A stretch of DNA of 64,000 bases. It comes from Kushneria konosiri. Lineage in GTDB: Bacteria > Pseudomonadota > Gammaproteobacteria > Pseudomonadales > Halomonadaceae. The notes under the pieces are model-generated. The model was not told where the DNA came from. It was given only the letters and a program-made list of their open reading frames with translations, and ran no database searches. The stretch spans positions 3,472,001 to 3,536,000 of the forward strand of contig NZ_CP021323.1 in NCBI RefSeq assembly GCF_002155145.1, in the 5' to 3' direction. Shown piece by piece: positions 1 through 10,482 of the stretch; position 1 is the first letter of the stretch, and every line of letters begins with the position of its first letter. The translations under genes were made by a program, and so were the position numbers.

Positions 1-353
<353 letters not shown>

Positions 354-539
354 TGGTATGCCCTTCCCATTGATTGCATGTGTCCCTGTGACGATCCACA
401 GGATAACGGTATATTTGGCGTCCTTTATCGCTGGACGCAGTTAACTTAACGACAACGCCTCTGGAAACTTTAGAGAAACGAACGCTCGCCGATAACATAA
501 GGCAAGTATCACTTCCCGGGGCCTTATGGATCAGCGCGT

Positions 540-2276
540 ATGTCGGATGCTCTCAGCCAACTCTCAGCCAACCCTCTGCGAAGCCTCGCCCATCAGCTGG
601 TCGAGGATGGATTGCTGGACGCCGACCATGCGCTGGCCCTGGAGCAACGGGCGCAGCAGGAAAAGCGCCCGCTGCTCAGGCTGATTACCGAAGAAACCGA
701 CGTATCACCACGCGACGCGATTCAGAGTGCCGGCTGGGCCTTCGGACTCGGCTGTGTGGATCTGGATGCGATTCCGGTCGCGCGTCTGCCGCCGCTACAG
801 GGTCTGCCGGAATCGATGATCCGCCGGCTGGGCGTGCTGCCTTTGATGCGTCAGGAGCGCTGTTTGATCGTGGCGGTGGATGACCCCTCTCGCCTGCCCG
901 AACTCGATGAACTTCAGTTCGTGATTGGCATGAGCGTGGAAGGCATGCTGGCGCCGGCCAAACAGCTTGCCGCCAGACTCGAGCAGTATCTGGACATGCA
1001 CGGCGAAGGGGCGCTGGCGCTGCTGGAGGGTCACAACGCCATTGAGACACTGGCACAGGAAGAAAGCGATCTTGCGCTGGATCAAACAGAAGACGCTTCA
1101 TTTCAATCCAGCGACGACGCGCCGGTGGTGCGTTTCGTCAAGCAGATCCTGCTCGACGGTATTCGGCGCGGCGCCTCGGACATCCATTTCGAGCCGTTTG
1201 ACGAGAGCTTTCGAATCCGCTTTCGCGTCGATGGCATTCTCATGGAAGCTTCCCGACCGCCGGCACAGCTTCGCCAGCGTATTGCAGCCCGCATCAAGGT
1301 GATGGCCAAGCTGGACATCTCCGAGCGACGCCTGCCCCAGGATGGCAACCTGCGCCTGAAGCTGTCGAGCCGACGCCACGTTGAATTTCGTGTCAACACG
1401 CTACCCACCCTGTTTGGTGAAAAGATTGTCATGCGCCTGCTGGACCCGGACAGCGCCCGTATGGGCATCGATGCACTGGGCTTCACGGCCGAGCAGCGCG
1501 CCATCTTTGAACAGGCCATCGCCCGGCCCCAGGGCATGATTCTATCGACCGGCCCCACCGGCAGCGGCAAGACGGTGACGCTTTATACGGCTCTGAATCT
1601 GCTCAATACCGAGGCGCGCAATATCGCTACGGCCGAGGACCCGGTCGAAATCAAGCTGGAAGGCATCAACCAGGTCAACGTACGACCCAGTATCGGCTTT
1701 GATTTTGCCGCCGCCCTGCGCGCTTTTCTGCGTCAGGACCCGGATGTGGTGATGGTGGGGGAAATTCGTGACCTGGAAACCGCCGAAGTCGCCATCAAGG
1801 CGGCCCAGACCGGACATCTGGTGCTATCGACACTACACACCAACTCTGCCGCCGAAACCCTGACTCGTCTGGGCAACATGGGCGTGGCCGGCTTCAACAT
1901 TGCCACCTCCATCAGCCTGATCATCGCTCAGCGACTGGCACGCCGCCTGTGTGAACGCTGCCGACAGCCGGTCACCCTGCCCCGCGAAGTGCTCAGACAT
2001 CAGGGACTCAATGACGAGGAAATTGATCAGGCCACGCTGTATCAGGCCGTAGGCTGTGAGCACTGCACGCATGGCTACCGAGGACGTGTGGGGATTTATG
2101 AAATGGTGCCGATATCCTCTGCCATGAGCCATTTGATCATGCAGGATGCCGGTGCCATGGCGCTGGCCGAGCAGGCGCGACGAGAAGGTCATCACGACCT
2201 GCGTCGCAGCGGTTTGCACAAGGTGCTGACCGGACTGACCACGCTGGAAGAACTCAACCGGACCATTCAGGAGTAA
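540..2276 (+). CDS. pilB: Type IV pilus extension ATPase PilB
   Basis: This is a 578-residue GspE/PilB-family hexameric ATPase that powers pilus extension from the cytoplasmic face of the inner membrane. An N-terminal GspE_N-like domain covers about residues 30-150. The ATPase core carries Walker A GPTGSGKT at 338-345, an Asp box around GEIRDLETA and a His box LSTLHTN. Two CxxC pairs (C471/C474 and C506/C509) form the zinc site typical of extension motors and absent from the retraction ATPase PilT. pilC starts 8 nt after its stop, so the two are probably translated as one operon with pilD. Length and motifs are normal for the family. Confidence 0.96.
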   Translation: MSDALSQLSANPLRSLAHQLVEDGLLDADHALALEQRAQQEKRPLLRLITEETDVSPRDAIQSAGWAFGLGCVDLDAIPVARLPPLQGLPESMIRRLGVLPLMRQERCLIVAVDDPSRLPELDELQFVIGMSVEGMLAPAKQLAARLEQYLDMHGEGALALLEGHNAIETLAQEESDLALDQTEDASFQSSDDAPVVRFVKQILLDGIRRGASDIHFEPFDESFRIRFRVDGILMEASRPPAQLRQRIAARIKVMAKLDISERRLPQDGNLRLKLSSRRHVEFRVNTLPTLFGEKIVMRLLDPDSARMGIDALGFTAEQRAIFEQAIARPQGMILSTGPTGSGKTVTLYTALNLLNTEARNIATAEDPVEIKLEGINQVNVRPSIGFDFAAALRAFLRQDPDVVMVGEIRDLETAEVAIKAAQTGHLVLSTLHTNSAAETLTRLGNMGVAGFNIATSISLIIAQRLARRLCERCRQPVTLPREVLRHQGLNDEEIDQATLYQAVGCEHCTHGYRGRVGIYEMVPISSAMSHLIMQDAGAMALAEQARREGHHDLRRSGLHKVLTGLTTLEELNRTIQE

Positions 2277-2284
2277 TCATCACC

Positions 2285-3526
2285 ATGGCAACGCCTGCCC
2301 TGTCAAAACGCTCATCGGCTTTATCGGGCCAGGCCACGACCTTTCGGTGGATGGGCAAGAATGGTCGTGGCGAACGGGTCAGGGGTGAAATGCATGGTAT
2401 CAATGAACACGACATTCGCCGCCAGCTGTCATCCCAGGGCATTGTTGTTACCCGCCTGAACCGCAAGCGTCATCTGCCCGGCATGGGCCATCGCATCCGG
2501 AGCGAGGACATCACCCTGTTTGCGCGTCAGATGGCGACCCTGATTCGCGCCGGTGTGCCCTTGCTGCAGTCTCTTGAGGCGGTTGCCAACGGTACCAACC
2601 GCCCGGCTCTACGACACTTCATCGAGACCATCAAAAGTGACGTTTCCAGCGGCATGAGCTTTTCGCAGGCACTGGCGGCGCACCCACGCCATATCGATCA
2701 ACTGTTTGTTCATCTGATCGAGGCCGGTGAACAGGCCGGCGCCCTTGACCGCATGCTCGATCGCGTCGCCACCAACAAGGAGCGCCTTGATCATCTAAAG
2801 GCACGCGTTCGCAAGGCGCTGTATTACCCTGCCGCCGTGGTGGCCGTGGGCATTGCCGTGACGGCGCTTTTGTTGATCAAGGTCGTACCGCAGTTTGAAA
2901 GCATGTTCGCAAGCTTTGGCGCCGAGCTACCGGCCCCGACCCGAATCACCATTGCGCTTTCGGACGCCGCCCAGCAGCTATGGTGGCAAGTACTGCTGGC
3001 AGCGCTGGCCGCAGGGATGTTTACGCGGCGTATGCTTGCACGCTCACCGGCGCTGGCCTTCCAGGCCAGCCGATTGATGCTCAGACTCCCCGTCATCGGG
3101 CCCGTCATCGAGAGAGCCGCCATTGCGCGTTTTTCGCGCACGCTGGCCACCACCTTTGCCGCGGGCGTGCCCCTGATGTCGGCGCTGGAAACGGCGAAAG
3201 GCGTCTGCGGCAATCTGGTGTTTGAGCAGGCCATTGAACGCGTACGCCAGGACGTCAATACCGGCCAGCAGCTCAACTTTGCCATGCGCACCACCGGGCT
3301 TTTCACCCCCATGACCCTGCAGATGGTAGCGATCGGTGAAGAATCAGGTGCCCTTGAAGCCATGCTCAATCGCGTGGCCGATTTTTATGATGTCGACGTC
3401 GAAAACCGGGTCGATACACTGACCACCCTGATGGAGCCTCTGATCATTGTGGTCCTGGGCTCTCTGGTAGGCGGCGTGGTGGTGTCGATGTATCTACCCG
3501 TATTTGATCTTGGCAGCGCCATATAG
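2285..3526 (+). CDS. pilC: Type IV pilus inner membrane platform protein PilC
   Basis: The product is a 413-residue GspF/PilC protein that forms the inner membrane platform, couples PilB to pilin and is needed for assembly. Two repeated T2SSF domains are visible: one beginning FARQMATLIRAGVPLL near residue 80, the other FSRTLATTFAAGVPLM near 280. Each is followed by a hydrophobic membrane segment, and a last membrane helix (LIIVVLGSLVGGVVVSMYLP) lies close to the C terminus. It sits between pilB and pilD, as in the Pseudomonas pil cluster. Confidence 0.95.
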   Translation: MATPALSKRSSALSGQATTFRWMGKNGRGERVRGEMHGINEHDIRRQLSSQGIVVTRLNRKRHLPGMGHRIRSEDITLFARQMATLIRAGVPLLQSLEAVANGTNRPALRHFIETIKSDVSSGMSFSQALAAHPRHIDQLFVHLIEAGEQAGALDRMLDRVATNKERLDHLKARVRKALYYPAAVVAVGIAVTALLLIKVVPQFESMFASFGAELPAPTRITIALSDAAQQLWWQVLLAALAAGMFTRRMLARSPALAFQASRLMLRLPVIGPVIERAAIARFSRTLATTFAAGVPLMSALETAKGVCGNLVFEQAIERVRQDVNTGQQLNFAMRTTGLFTPMTLQMVAIGEESGALEAMLNRVADFYDVDVENRVDTLTTLMEPLIIVVLGSLVGGVVVSMYLPVFDLGSAI

Positions 3527-3536
3527 GAGTCTTGAG

Positions 3537-4397
3537 GTGTCCCCGTTGACCGATTCCCTTCTGCTGTGTGTTGTCGCGCTGCTGGCACTGGCGCTGGGCA
3601 GCTTTCTCAATGTGGTCATTGCCCGACTGCCCCTGATGCTGTCCCGGCAGTGGACCCTGGAGGCGCATCAGACGCTGTCGCTGACACCTCCCGTTCAGCC
3701 TGCCTGCAATTTGCTCGTGCCGCGCTCTCGCTGCCCCGGATGCGAAGCACCCATTGCATGGCATGACAATATTCCCCTGTTGGGCTATCTGAAGCGTCGA
3801 GGCCGCTGCGCGCAGTGTCGATGCGCCATCAGCGTGCAATATCCGTTGGTCGAAATGGCAAGCCTTGCCCTGGTGCTCTGGAACGTATGGCACCATGGCA
3901 TGACCCTGACGGCCCTGACATTGATACTGGCCTGCCTGACGCTGCTGGCACTGGCCGTCATCGATTGGCGTACGATGCTGCTGCCGGATGTACTCACCCT
4001 GCCACTGCTATGGGGCGGGTTGCTGTATCAGCTGACAAACCATCCCGACAGGCTGGCAGAAAGTGTGGTCGGCGCGATGGCGGGATACGGTATTGCCTGG
4101 GGATTTTACTGGCTGTTTCGCCTTGCTACAGGCAAGGAAGGTCTGGGTCATGGAGATTTCAAGCTTCTGGCCGCACTGGGCGCATGGTGTGGCTGGCAGG
4201 CCCTGCCGCTGATTCTGGTCCTGTCCGCCACCACCGGAGCGGTAGTGGGCATTGTCCTGCAACTGCTCATTCCTCGCCTGCGGGGGGCCCCGATGCCCTT
4301 TGGCCCCTTTTTGAGTGCGGCGGGCATGCTGATCCTGCTGGGCGGTGACAGCCTTGTCGAGCTGTATTACAACATCATCGGCCTTTCCGGGTTCTAG
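3537..4397 (+). CDS. pilD: Prepilin peptidase / N-methyltransferase PilD
   Basis: PilD is a polytopic inner membrane aspartic peptidase that removes the leader from prepilins and type II secretion pseudopilins, then methylates the new N terminus. I chose the GTG at 3537, giving 286 residues, because AGGAG lies 7 nt before it and the protein then starts directly before the first membrane helix. Longer in-frame starts overlap pilC. The tetracysteine loop (C66, C69, C91, C94) marks the bifunctional enzyme with the methyltransferase domain. The catalytic aspartates are D143 in DWRTMLLPD and D207 in GLGHGDFK. It follows pilC by 10 nt. Confidence 0.95.
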   Translation: MSPLTDSLLLCVVALLALALGSFLNVVIARLPLMLSRQWTLEAHQTLSLTPPVQPACNLLVPRSRCPGCEAPIAWHDNIPLLGYLKRRGRCAQCRCAISVQYPLVEMASLALVLWNVWHHGMTLTALTLILACLTLLALAVIDWRTMLLPDVLTLPLLWGGLLYQLTNHPDRLAESVVGAMAGYGIAWGFYWLFRLATGKEGLGHGDFKLLAALGAWCGWQALPLILVLSATTGAVVGIVLQLLIPRLRGAPMPFGPFLSAAGMLILLGGDSLVELYYNIIGLSGF

Positions 4398-4453
4398 GCC
4401 ATGGACACTTCTTTCAACTCCGGGCATCACAACGCTTATCTGTGGGAGATTTC

Positions 4454-5062
4454 ATGCTGATTATCGGCCTGACCGGCGGCATAGCAGCCGGCAAGACCAC
4501 CATCGCCGAAGCCTTTGCCAGACGCGGGGCATCCTGGGTGGATGTAGACCACCTGGCCCGGGAGATCGTCATGCCGGGCGAGGCGGCGCTGGCAGATATT
4601 CGTGCGCGCTTTGGTGAGTCCGTCATGACAGAACAGGGCGAGCTCAATAGGGCCGCCCTGCGCCAGATCATTTTCGATGACATCCAGGCGCGTCATGACC
4701 TTGAGGCCATTACCCATCCCCGCATTCGTGAGCGACTGATTCAGCGTCTTGAAGCCCTGTCGGGACCTTATGCCCTGCTGGTCTCACCGCTACTGCTGGA
4801 AACCGATCAGCATCAGCTGGTCAATCGGATTCTGGTGATTGATGTGCCCCCGGAGGAGCAGATCCGAAGGACCTGCGAACGAGATGGCGTCCCCGAATCG
4901 CAGGCCCGCGCCATTGTGGATGCCCAGATGTCACGCAATCGACGACTTGCCAGCGCCGATGACGTTATCGACAATGTCGGCAGCTTTCACGTGGTTGATG
5001 CCCGAATCGATCGGCTCGATCTTTTTTACCGCCAGCTTGCCAGTCAGTACAATGCCCCATGA
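4454..5062 (+). CDS. coaE: Dephospho-CoA kinase
   Basis: CoaE phosphorylates the 3' hydroxyl of dephospho-CoA, the last step of coenzyme A synthesis, in the cytosol. The P-loop GGIAAGKT sits at residues 8-15 and the acidic [11 protein letters not shown] segment follows, both typical of the family. The ATG at 4454 is preferred over an in-frame GTG 12 nt upstream because GGGAGA lies 4 nt before it and family members begin at this point. The product is 202 residues. Its stop overlaps the start of yacG (ATGA), the usual coaE-yacG coupling after pilD. Confidence 0.95.
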   Translation: MLIIGLTGGIAAGKTTIAEAFARRGASWVDVDHLAREIVMPGEAALADIRARFGESVMTEQGELNRAALRQIIFDDIQARHDLEAITHPRIRERLIQRLEALSGPYALLVSPLLLETDQHQLVNRILVIDVPPEEQIRRTCERDGVPESQARAIVDAQMSRNRRLASADDVIDNVGSFHVVDARIDRLDLFYRQLASQYNAP

Positions 5063-5277
5063 GTAATGAGAATCAGACTCCTATCGTCCCGTGCCCCCAG
5101 TGCGGCAAGCGCCTTTACTGGACCAGCGATAACCCGTGGCGTCCGTTTTGTTCCAAACGCTGCAAGATGATCGACCTTGGTGCCTGGGCGGATGAATCCC
5201 ATCGCATTGCCGGAGAGCCCGCCATGGATGATGCAAGCCTTGATGAGCTCATGAATCGCATCGAGCGCGGCGACTAG
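5059..5277 (+). CDS. yacG: Zinc-binding DNA gyrase inhibitor YacG
   Basis: YacG is a small zinc finger protein of 72 residues. In E. coli it binds the GyrB C-terminal region and blocks DNA binding by gyrase. The four zinc ligands C12, C15, C31 and C35 (CPQC and CSKRC) are intact, followed by the family motif MIDLGAW. The start overlaps the coaE stop by 4 nt, implying translational coupling. The C-terminal tail is short and acidic. Confidence 0.94.
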   Translation: MSNENQTPIVPCPQCGKRLYWTSDNPWRPFCSKRCKMIDLGAWADESHRIAGEPAMDDASLDELMNRIERGD

Positions 5278-5300
5278 GCGCTCAAACGCTCCACGAATGC

Positions 5301-5332
5301 AAAAGGGCCACCCCATCGGGTGGCCCTTTTTT
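5301..5332. terminator. Bidirectional intrinsic terminator between yacG and the Nudix/ThiE gene
   Basis: A perfect 9-bp GC-rich stem (5305-5313 with 5318-5326) with a 4-nt loop is flanked by four A on the left and six T on the right. It can stop the pil-coaE-yacG transcript in one direction and the secA-argJ-Nudix transcript in the other. Confidence 0.93.
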
Positions 5333-5353
5333 CTCAGTATCCGCCAGCCCGGT

Positions 5354-6298
5354 TTAGCGCCAGAAGTCACGAATCGAAGCGATGCCCTGCGCACCCACCG
5401 CGCGAGCACGGTCACCATCATCACGAGAGGTACCGCCAAGGGCATATACCGGCATCGTTACTTCTTCCACCATCTGCTGAAGATCGTGCCAGCCGATGGT
5501 CACCGCACCTGGATGGCTCGGCGTCTCGCGCACCGGTGAAAGTGTTGCAAAATCACACCCCAGCCGCTGGGCCTGAGCAAGCTGCTCGGCATTGTGTGTA
5601 GAGGCCGCCAGCCACTTGCCATCCTCTATGGGGCGATGTGTCAGGGCCATCAGTTCGCGGCTGGGCAGATGCAGCCCGTCAGCATCCACGGCAAGGAACA
5701 CCTCCAGCGAACAGTTGAGAATCAGCGACGCCCCATGCTCGCGGCAGGTCGCCAGGGCGCGTTCGGCACGTGCACGATAAGCGTCTTCATCTAGATCATG
5801 CGCCCTCAGCTGTACCAGCTTGATGCTGTCTTCCTCCAGGGCACGCTTGAGCTTGCGGTCAAAGTCCTCTTCATCGCTGGCTTCTCCCGTGATCAGATAG
5901 TCATGCGGCAGCGTCACGGCACGAATGATGGGACCATTGGCCGCCGGGAAGGCGTAGCGGCCAAAATCTTCTGAATTGACCCAACGTACGGCCTGACCTT
6001 CGCGCCCCCAGGGCTCGCCCTCGAAATCATGGGTCTCCCAGACGTCGAGCAGGATATGCTTGTCGGGATACTCGTGATGAACGCGAATCAGTGGCTGAGC
6101 CCGTTGAATATTGATGCCAAGCTCTTCGCGCAGTTCACGACGCAGGGCTTCCAGTCCGGTTTCATACGGGGCCAGCTTGCCGCCGGGAAATTCCCACAGT
6201 CCACCCTGATCGGCAATCGATGGCCGCCGTGCAATCAACACCTGGCCCTGATCGTTGAAGATGGCCGCAGCGGCGACATGTACCCTTCTTTTCGGCAT
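5354..6298 (-). CDS. mutT: Nudix (MutT) hydrolase fused to a thiamine phosphate synthase-like domain
   Basis: The product is about 314 residues with two domains. The N-terminal third is a MutT-type Nudix hydrolase, with the Nudix box starting GGKLAPYETG and running through REELGI. MutT enzymes remove 8-oxo-dGTP from the nucleotide pool. The C-terminal half (about 135-314) resembles the ThiE/TenI barrel, with KLVQLRAHD, AASTHNAEQL, LSPVRETPSHPG and ALGGTSRDD at the usual places. The ThiE consensus around the pyrimidine site is weakly kept, so synthase activity is doubtful. The same fusion is known in Pseudomonas next to argJ. I chose the ATG at 6298 because AAAGG precedes it; an ATG at 6316 would add six residues. 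Confidence 0.88.
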   Translation of the reverse strand: MPKRRVHVAAAAIFNDQGQVLIARRPSIADQGGLWEFPGGKLAPYETGLEALRRELREELGINIQRAQPLIRVHHEYPDKHILLDVWETHDFEGEPWGREGQAVRWVNSEDFGRYAFPAANGPIIRAVTLPHDYLITGEASDEEDFDRKLKRALEEDSIKLVQLRAHDLDEDAYRARAERALATCREHGASLILNCSLEVFLAVDADGLHLPSRELMALTHRPIEDGKWLAASTHNAEQLAQAQRLGCDFATLSPVRETPSHPGAVTIGWHDLQQMVEEVTMPVYALGGTSRDDGDRARAVGAQGIASIRDFWR

Positions 6299-6397
6299 GC
6301 TGGCATGACCTTTCATGATGCGTGAATATCAATCGGTAAAGGGAGCGACATGACACCGCCGCTCCGAAACATGATAGCGACCGCGCTCAGGCGCGTA

Positions 6398-7606
6398 TCA
6401 GCTGCGATAGTCGGCATTGATGGAGACGTAGTCGTGAGAGAGATCCGACGTCCAGACCTGCTCACGTGCTGTTCCACGACCCAGCCGTATCGTGATGTTG
6501 ATCTCTTCCTCGGCCATGACGGCAGCACCGGCTTCCTCACGGTATTCCTGAGCGCGCCCCCCCTGACGTGCGATGGTGACACCGTTGATATCGATCCCCA
6601 CCTGGCTGACATCGAAATGCTCAATGGGCACCTTGCCCACTGCCATCAGAAGACGACCCCAGTTGGCATCGCTGGCATAGAGCGCGGTCTTGACCAGCGG
6701 TGAATGCGCCACGCTGAAGGCAACCGCCAGGGCTTCATCAACGCTTGCCGCCTCTTCAATGACAACGGTGACAAATTTGGTGGCACCTTCGCCATCACGC
6801 ACGATGGCCTGCGCCAGTGACAACAGCACCTCATCGAGTGCCCGGGCAAACGTCGCCAGCGCCTCATCACTTTCAATGGCAACACCACGCCCCGTAGCCA
6901 CCAGGGTGCAGGCATCATTGGTAGACGTATCGGAGTCGATCGTAATGCGATTGAAGCTGCGCTCAACACTTTCACGCAGCAGTGTCTGCAGCGTGTCATG
7001 GGCAATCGCAGCGTCGGTGGCCACAAAGGCCAGCATGGTCGCCATATTGGGGCAGATCATGCCGGCCCCCTTGGAAATACCGTTAATGACGACCGGCTGA
7101 CCTTCGATCATGATCGTACGCGTGGCGCCCTTGGGACGCGTATCGGTGGTCATGATGCCTTCGGCCGCGGCCTGCCACTGGCCATCATCCAGCGAGGCAA
7201 GCGCCTCATCAAGGCCGCCCCGAATCCGCTCTACCGGTAACGGCTCTCCGATCACGCCGGTGGAAAAGGGCAGCACCTGCTCCGGCAGCTGGCCGGTGCG
7301 CTCGGCCAGCGCCGCACAGCAGGCCAGAGCATCCTGCATGCCCGACTCGCCGGTGCCGGCATTGGCATTGCCGGTATTGATCAGAAGATAGCGCGGCGCA
7401 CCATCGGCCAGATGTCGACGTGCCACATGAACCGGTGCCGCACAGAAGGCATTGCGAGTAAAGGTCGCCGCCACATGACTGCCTTCGGCCAGCTCAAAAA
7501 TGACCAGATCACGTCGATCCGCCTTTTTGATGCCTGCCCGGGCGGTGCCCAGTCGCAGCCCTTCGATGCAAGGCATATCGGGAAAATGCGTTTTACCTAC
7601 GGCCAT
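6398..7606 (-). CDS. argJ: Bifunctional ornithine acetyltransferase / N-acetylglutamate synthase ArgJ
   Basis: ArgJ moves the acetyl group from N-acetylornithine to glutamate, recycling acetyl groups in arginine synthesis, and can also start the pathway from acetyl-CoA. The precursor cleaves itself at the conserved ATML motif. Here the cut falls between A189 and T190, and T190 becomes the nucleophile of the beta chain. KGAGMICPNM just before it is also conserved. The ATG at 7606 has GAGG 9 nt upstream; a GTG two codons earlier is too close to that site. Length is about 402 residues, normal for the family. It is 74 nt downstream of secA and 99 nt ahead of the Nudix gene, likely one transcript. 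Confidence 0.95.
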   Translation of the reverse strand: MAVGKTHFPDMPCIEGLRLGTARAGIKKADRRDLVIFELAEGSHVAATFTRNAFCAAPVHVARRHLADGAPRYLLINTGNANAGTGESGMQDALACCAALAERTGQLPEQVLPFSTGVIGEPLPVERIRGGLDEALASLDDGQWQAAAEGIMTTDTRPKGATRTIMIEGQPVVINGISKGAGMICPNMATMLAFVATDAAIAHDTLQTLLRESVERSFNRITIDSDTSTNDACTLVATGRGVAIESDEALATFARALDEVLLSLAQAIVRDGEGATKFVTVVIEEAASVDEALAVAFSVAHSPLVKTALYASDANWGRLLMAVGKVPIEHFDVSQVGIDINGVTIARQGGRAQEYREEAGAAVMAEEEINITIRLGRGTAREQVWTSDLSHDYVSINADYRS

Positions 7607-7680
7607 GGCCACTGCCCTCTGCTGTTCATGTTATCCATCCGACAGTCTGTGACTGCCGGATCATGCCGGGATGCCAGCAA

Positions 7681-10428
7681 TTATTTGTCGAGACTGCCAT
7701 GGCAGTGCTTGTACTTTTTGCCGGACCCGCACGGACAAAGGTCATTACGACCGACCTTCGGTTCATCGCGACGTACGGTCGGGCTCTGAACGGCCTCTGC
7801 CGCCGCCACAGCCTCTTCGCTGATCTCCGGCGCCGGCACATCTTCATGCGCGACATCGGTACGCGTCATCTCGCTGGCCTGCTGTTCGCGCTGCAGGTTT
7901 TCACGACGCTCGCGCTCGAGCGTTTCCGGATCTGCCTGCTGGCGCACCTGAACATGACTCAGGATGCGCACAACATCCGACTTGATATTGTGCAACAGCG
8001 TCTGGAACAGCTCGAAGGATTCACGCTTGTATTCCTGCTTGGGATTTTTCTGGGCGTAACCGCGCAGGTGAATGCCGCGACGAAGATGGTCCATCGACTG
8101 AAGATGTTCCTTCCAGCGGGTATCGAGCACCTGAAGCATGACCTGCTTTTCAAAGCGACGCATGGTCTCGTCACCGACGGTGGCCTCTTTCTCCGCCCAC
8201 GCCTGACGAAGCTGTTCGTGCAGACGCTCACGCAGCATCTCTTCGTGGAAGCCTTCATCGTCACGGGCCCAGGCAACGACCGGCGCCTCAAGATTGAACT
8301 CCTGACGAAGATGCTCTTCCAGCCCGGGCAGATCCCACTGTTCGGCAAGACTCTGCGGCGGCACATAGCTGGAGATGGCGTAATCAAGCATCTCGACACG
8401 CAGGCCCTGAACGTTTTCAGACACGTTGTCGGAGGCCAGGATTTCATCACGCTGGTCGTAAATCACGCGACGCTGGTCGTTGGCCACGTCATCGTATTCC
8501 AGCAGCTGCTTGCGCATGTCAAAGTTGCGCCCTTCCACCTTGCGCTGAGCGCGCTCGACGGCATTGCTGACCATCTTGTGCTCGATGGCTTCACCCTTTT
8601 CAAGCCCCAGCACGCCCATCATCTTCTGCACGCGCTCGGAGCCGAAAAGGCGCATCAGGCTGTCTTCCAGCGACAGGAAAAAGCGGGTCGAGCCCGGATC
8701 CCCCTGACGACCGGAGCGGCCACGCAGCTGGTTATCGATACGACGTGATTCATGACGCTCGGTGCCGATTACGTGCAGACCGCCGGCCTCGATGACCGCA
8801 TCATGACGTTTTTGCCATTCAGCCTTGATGGCTTCGACAGCGGCATCGCCGGGATTATCGAGCGCCGCCACCTCGGACTCCCAGTTACCGCCCAGCATGA
8901 TATCGGTACCGCGACCGGCCATGTTGGTGGCAATGGTGACGGCGGCAGGGCGGCCCGCCTGGGCAATGATCTCGGCTTCACGATCGTGCTGCTTGGCGTT
9001 AAGCACGTTGTGGGCAAGCTGCTGCTTGCGCATCATCTCGGAAAGCACCTCGGAGCTTTCAATTGATGCAGTACCGACCAGTACCGGACGACCCTCGGCC
9101 TGTTTGACCTTGATGTCCTCGATAATGGCTTCAAACTTCTCCTGGGTCGTCATGAAGACCAGGTCGTTAAGATCCTTTCGCGCCCTTGGCTTGTTGGTCG
9201 GAATGACCAGCACATCCAGGTCGTAGATCTCACGAAACTCGAAAGCTTCGGTATCGGCCGTTCCGGTCATGCCGGAGAGCTTGTCATAGAGGCGGAAGTA
9301 GTTCTGGAAGGTCGTGGACGCCAGCGTCTGACTTTCCTTCTGGACTTCAACGTTCTCCTTGGCTTCAACGGCCTGATGAAGGCCTTCCGACCAGCGTCGA
9401 CCATGCATGGTTCGCCCGGTGTGCTCATCAACGATGATGACCTCACCCTTGGCAACCACATAGTCCACATCGCGGTGGAACAGATGCTTGGCTCTGAGTG
9501 CCGCAGAGACATGGTGCAAAAGCCCGAGGTTGTGGGCCGCATACAGTGAATCTTCAGCGGGCAGCAGACCGGCCTGACGTAGAAGGTTTTCGATCTCGTT
9601 ATGGCCGCGTTCGGTCAGCTCGATCTGCTTTTGCTTCTCATCGATGATGAAATCGCCGGTTTCCGGATCTTCCGGATCGTCGCTGGGGACCAGCGGTGCG
9701 ACCAGCTGATGAATGGTACGATAGATCTCGACGTTTTCATCCACTGGCCCCGAGATGATCAGCGGCGTGCGCGCCTCATCGATCAATATCGAGTCAACTT
9801 CATCGATAATGGCGTAGTTGAGCCTGCGCTGAACCTTGTCGACCAGAGAAAAGGCCATGTTATCGCGAAGATAATCAAAGCCGTATTCATTGTTGGTGCC
9901 ATAGGTAATATCGCAGGCATAGGCCGTGCGCTTGTCCCTTGGCTGCTGTCCGGCGTAGATGACGCCTACCGACAGACCCAGAAACTCATACAGGGGGCGC
10001 ATCCAGTCTGCATCGCGGCGGGCCAGATAGTCGTTGACCGTGACCACATGTACACCAAGCGCCGGCAATGCATTCAGATAGACCGCCAGGGTCGCGACCA
10101 GCGTCTTCCCTTCACCGGTCTTCATCTCGGCAATACGGCCCTCATTCAGCGCCATGCCGCCAATCATCTGGACATCGAACTGGCGCATGCCCATCACGCG
10201 CTTGGTGGCCTCACGCACGGTGGCAAAGGCTTCGGGCAGCAGTTTTTCAAGTGCCTCACCCTTGCCAAGGCGCTCGCGAAAGACCTGCGTCTGCTGCTGC
10301 AGTGCAGCGTCATCAAGAGCAGCAATGGACTCTTCAAGCGCATTGATGCGCGTGACAGCCTTGCGCATGCGTCTGATTTCCCGGTCATTCTTGCTGCCGA
10401 CCATTTTGCGTAACAGCGTATTCAGCAT
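7681..10428 (-). CDS. secA: Preprotein translocase ATPase SecA
   Basis: SecA is the motor that drives secretory proteins through SecYEG. The 915-residue protein has Walker A TGEGKT ending at K108-T109 (the same position as in E. coli), [15 protein letters not shown] in the helicase core and an arginine-rich motif VI segment ([13 protein letters not shown]). The C-terminal SEC-C zinc motif has C898, C900, C909 and H910. The start has AGGA 7 nt upstream. Directly upstream, on the same strand, lies a small secreted frame with a hairpin over its end, which may control secA translation in the way secM does in enterobacteria. Confidence 0.97.
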   Translation of the reverse strand: MLNTLLRKMVGSKNDREIRRMRKAVTRINALEESIAALDDAALQQQTQVFRERLGKGEALEKLLPEAFATVREATKRVMGMRQFDVQMIGGMALNEGRIAEMKTGEGKTLVATLAVYLNALPALGVHVVTVNDYLARRDADWMRPLYEFLGLSVGVIYAGQQPRDKRTAYACDITYGTNNEYGFDYLRDNMAFSLVDKVQRRLNYAIIDEVDSILIDEARTPLIISGPVDENVEIYRTIHQLVAPLVPSDDPEDPETGDFIIDEKQKQIELTERGHNEIENLLRQAGLLPAEDSLYAAHNLGLLHHVSAALRAKHLFHRDVDYVVAKGEVIIVDEHTGRTMHGRRWSEGLHQAVEAKENVEVQKESQTLASTTFQNYFRLYDKLSGMTGTADTEAFEFREIYDLDVLVIPTNKPRARKDLNDLVFMTTQEKFEAIIEDIKVKQAEGRPVLVGTASIESSEVLSEMMRKQQLAHNVLNAKQHDREAEIIAQAGRPAAVTIATNMAGRGTDIMLGGNWESEVAALDNPGDAAVEAIKAEWQKRHDAVIEAGGLHVIGTERHESRRIDNQLRGRSGRQGDPGSTRFFLSLEDSLMRLFGSERVQKMMGVLGLEKGEAIEHKMVSNAVERAQRKVEGRNFDMRKQLLEYDDVANDQRRVIYDQRDEILASDNVSENVQGLRVEMLDYAISSYVPPQSLAEQWDLPGLEEHLRQEFNLEAPVVAWARDDEGFHEEMLRERLHEQLRQAWAEKEATVGDETMRRFEKQVMLQVLDTRWKEHLQSMDHLRRGIHLRGYAQKNPKQEYKRESFELFQTLLHNIKSDVVRILSHVQVRQQADPETLERERRENLQREQQASEMTRTDVAHEDVPAPEISEEAVAAAEAVQSPTVRRDEPKVGRNDLCPCGSGKKYKHCHGSLDK

Positions 10429-10442
10429 CTCTTTATCCTGTG

Positions 10443-10482
10443 TCGTCGTGTCATGTTTCTAACCAATGCAATGACACGTCGA
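10443..10482 (-). promoter_or_regulatory. mRNA hairpin at the secA translation start, overlapping the upstream frame's stop
   Basis: On the minus strand, 10471-10482 (ending CGTGTCAT) pairs with 10443-10454 (beginning ATGACACG). That gives 11 of 12 base pairs with one A-A mismatch and a 16-nt loop holding the TAG stop of the small upstream frame. The 3' arm ends 3 nt before the secA AGGA site (10436-10439). There is no T run after the stem, so it does not look like a terminator. The 5' arm consists of the codons just after the Arg-Gly-Pro-Pro motif, so a ribosome paused there would melt the stem. Pairing and positions are read directly; the regulatory role is inferred from secM-secA. Confidence 0.6.

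Noticed and set aside
501-517. Possible sigma-54 (-24/-12) promoter for the pilin gene
   Set aside because: GG and GC elements are present but are separated by 11 rather than 10 nt and lack the CACG and TT bases of the consensus.
7663-8748. 361-codon plus-strand frame within secA
   Set aside because: It is fully antisense to well-conserved secA codons in a GC-rich gene, where long antisense frames are common; no ribosome binding site or domain is visible.
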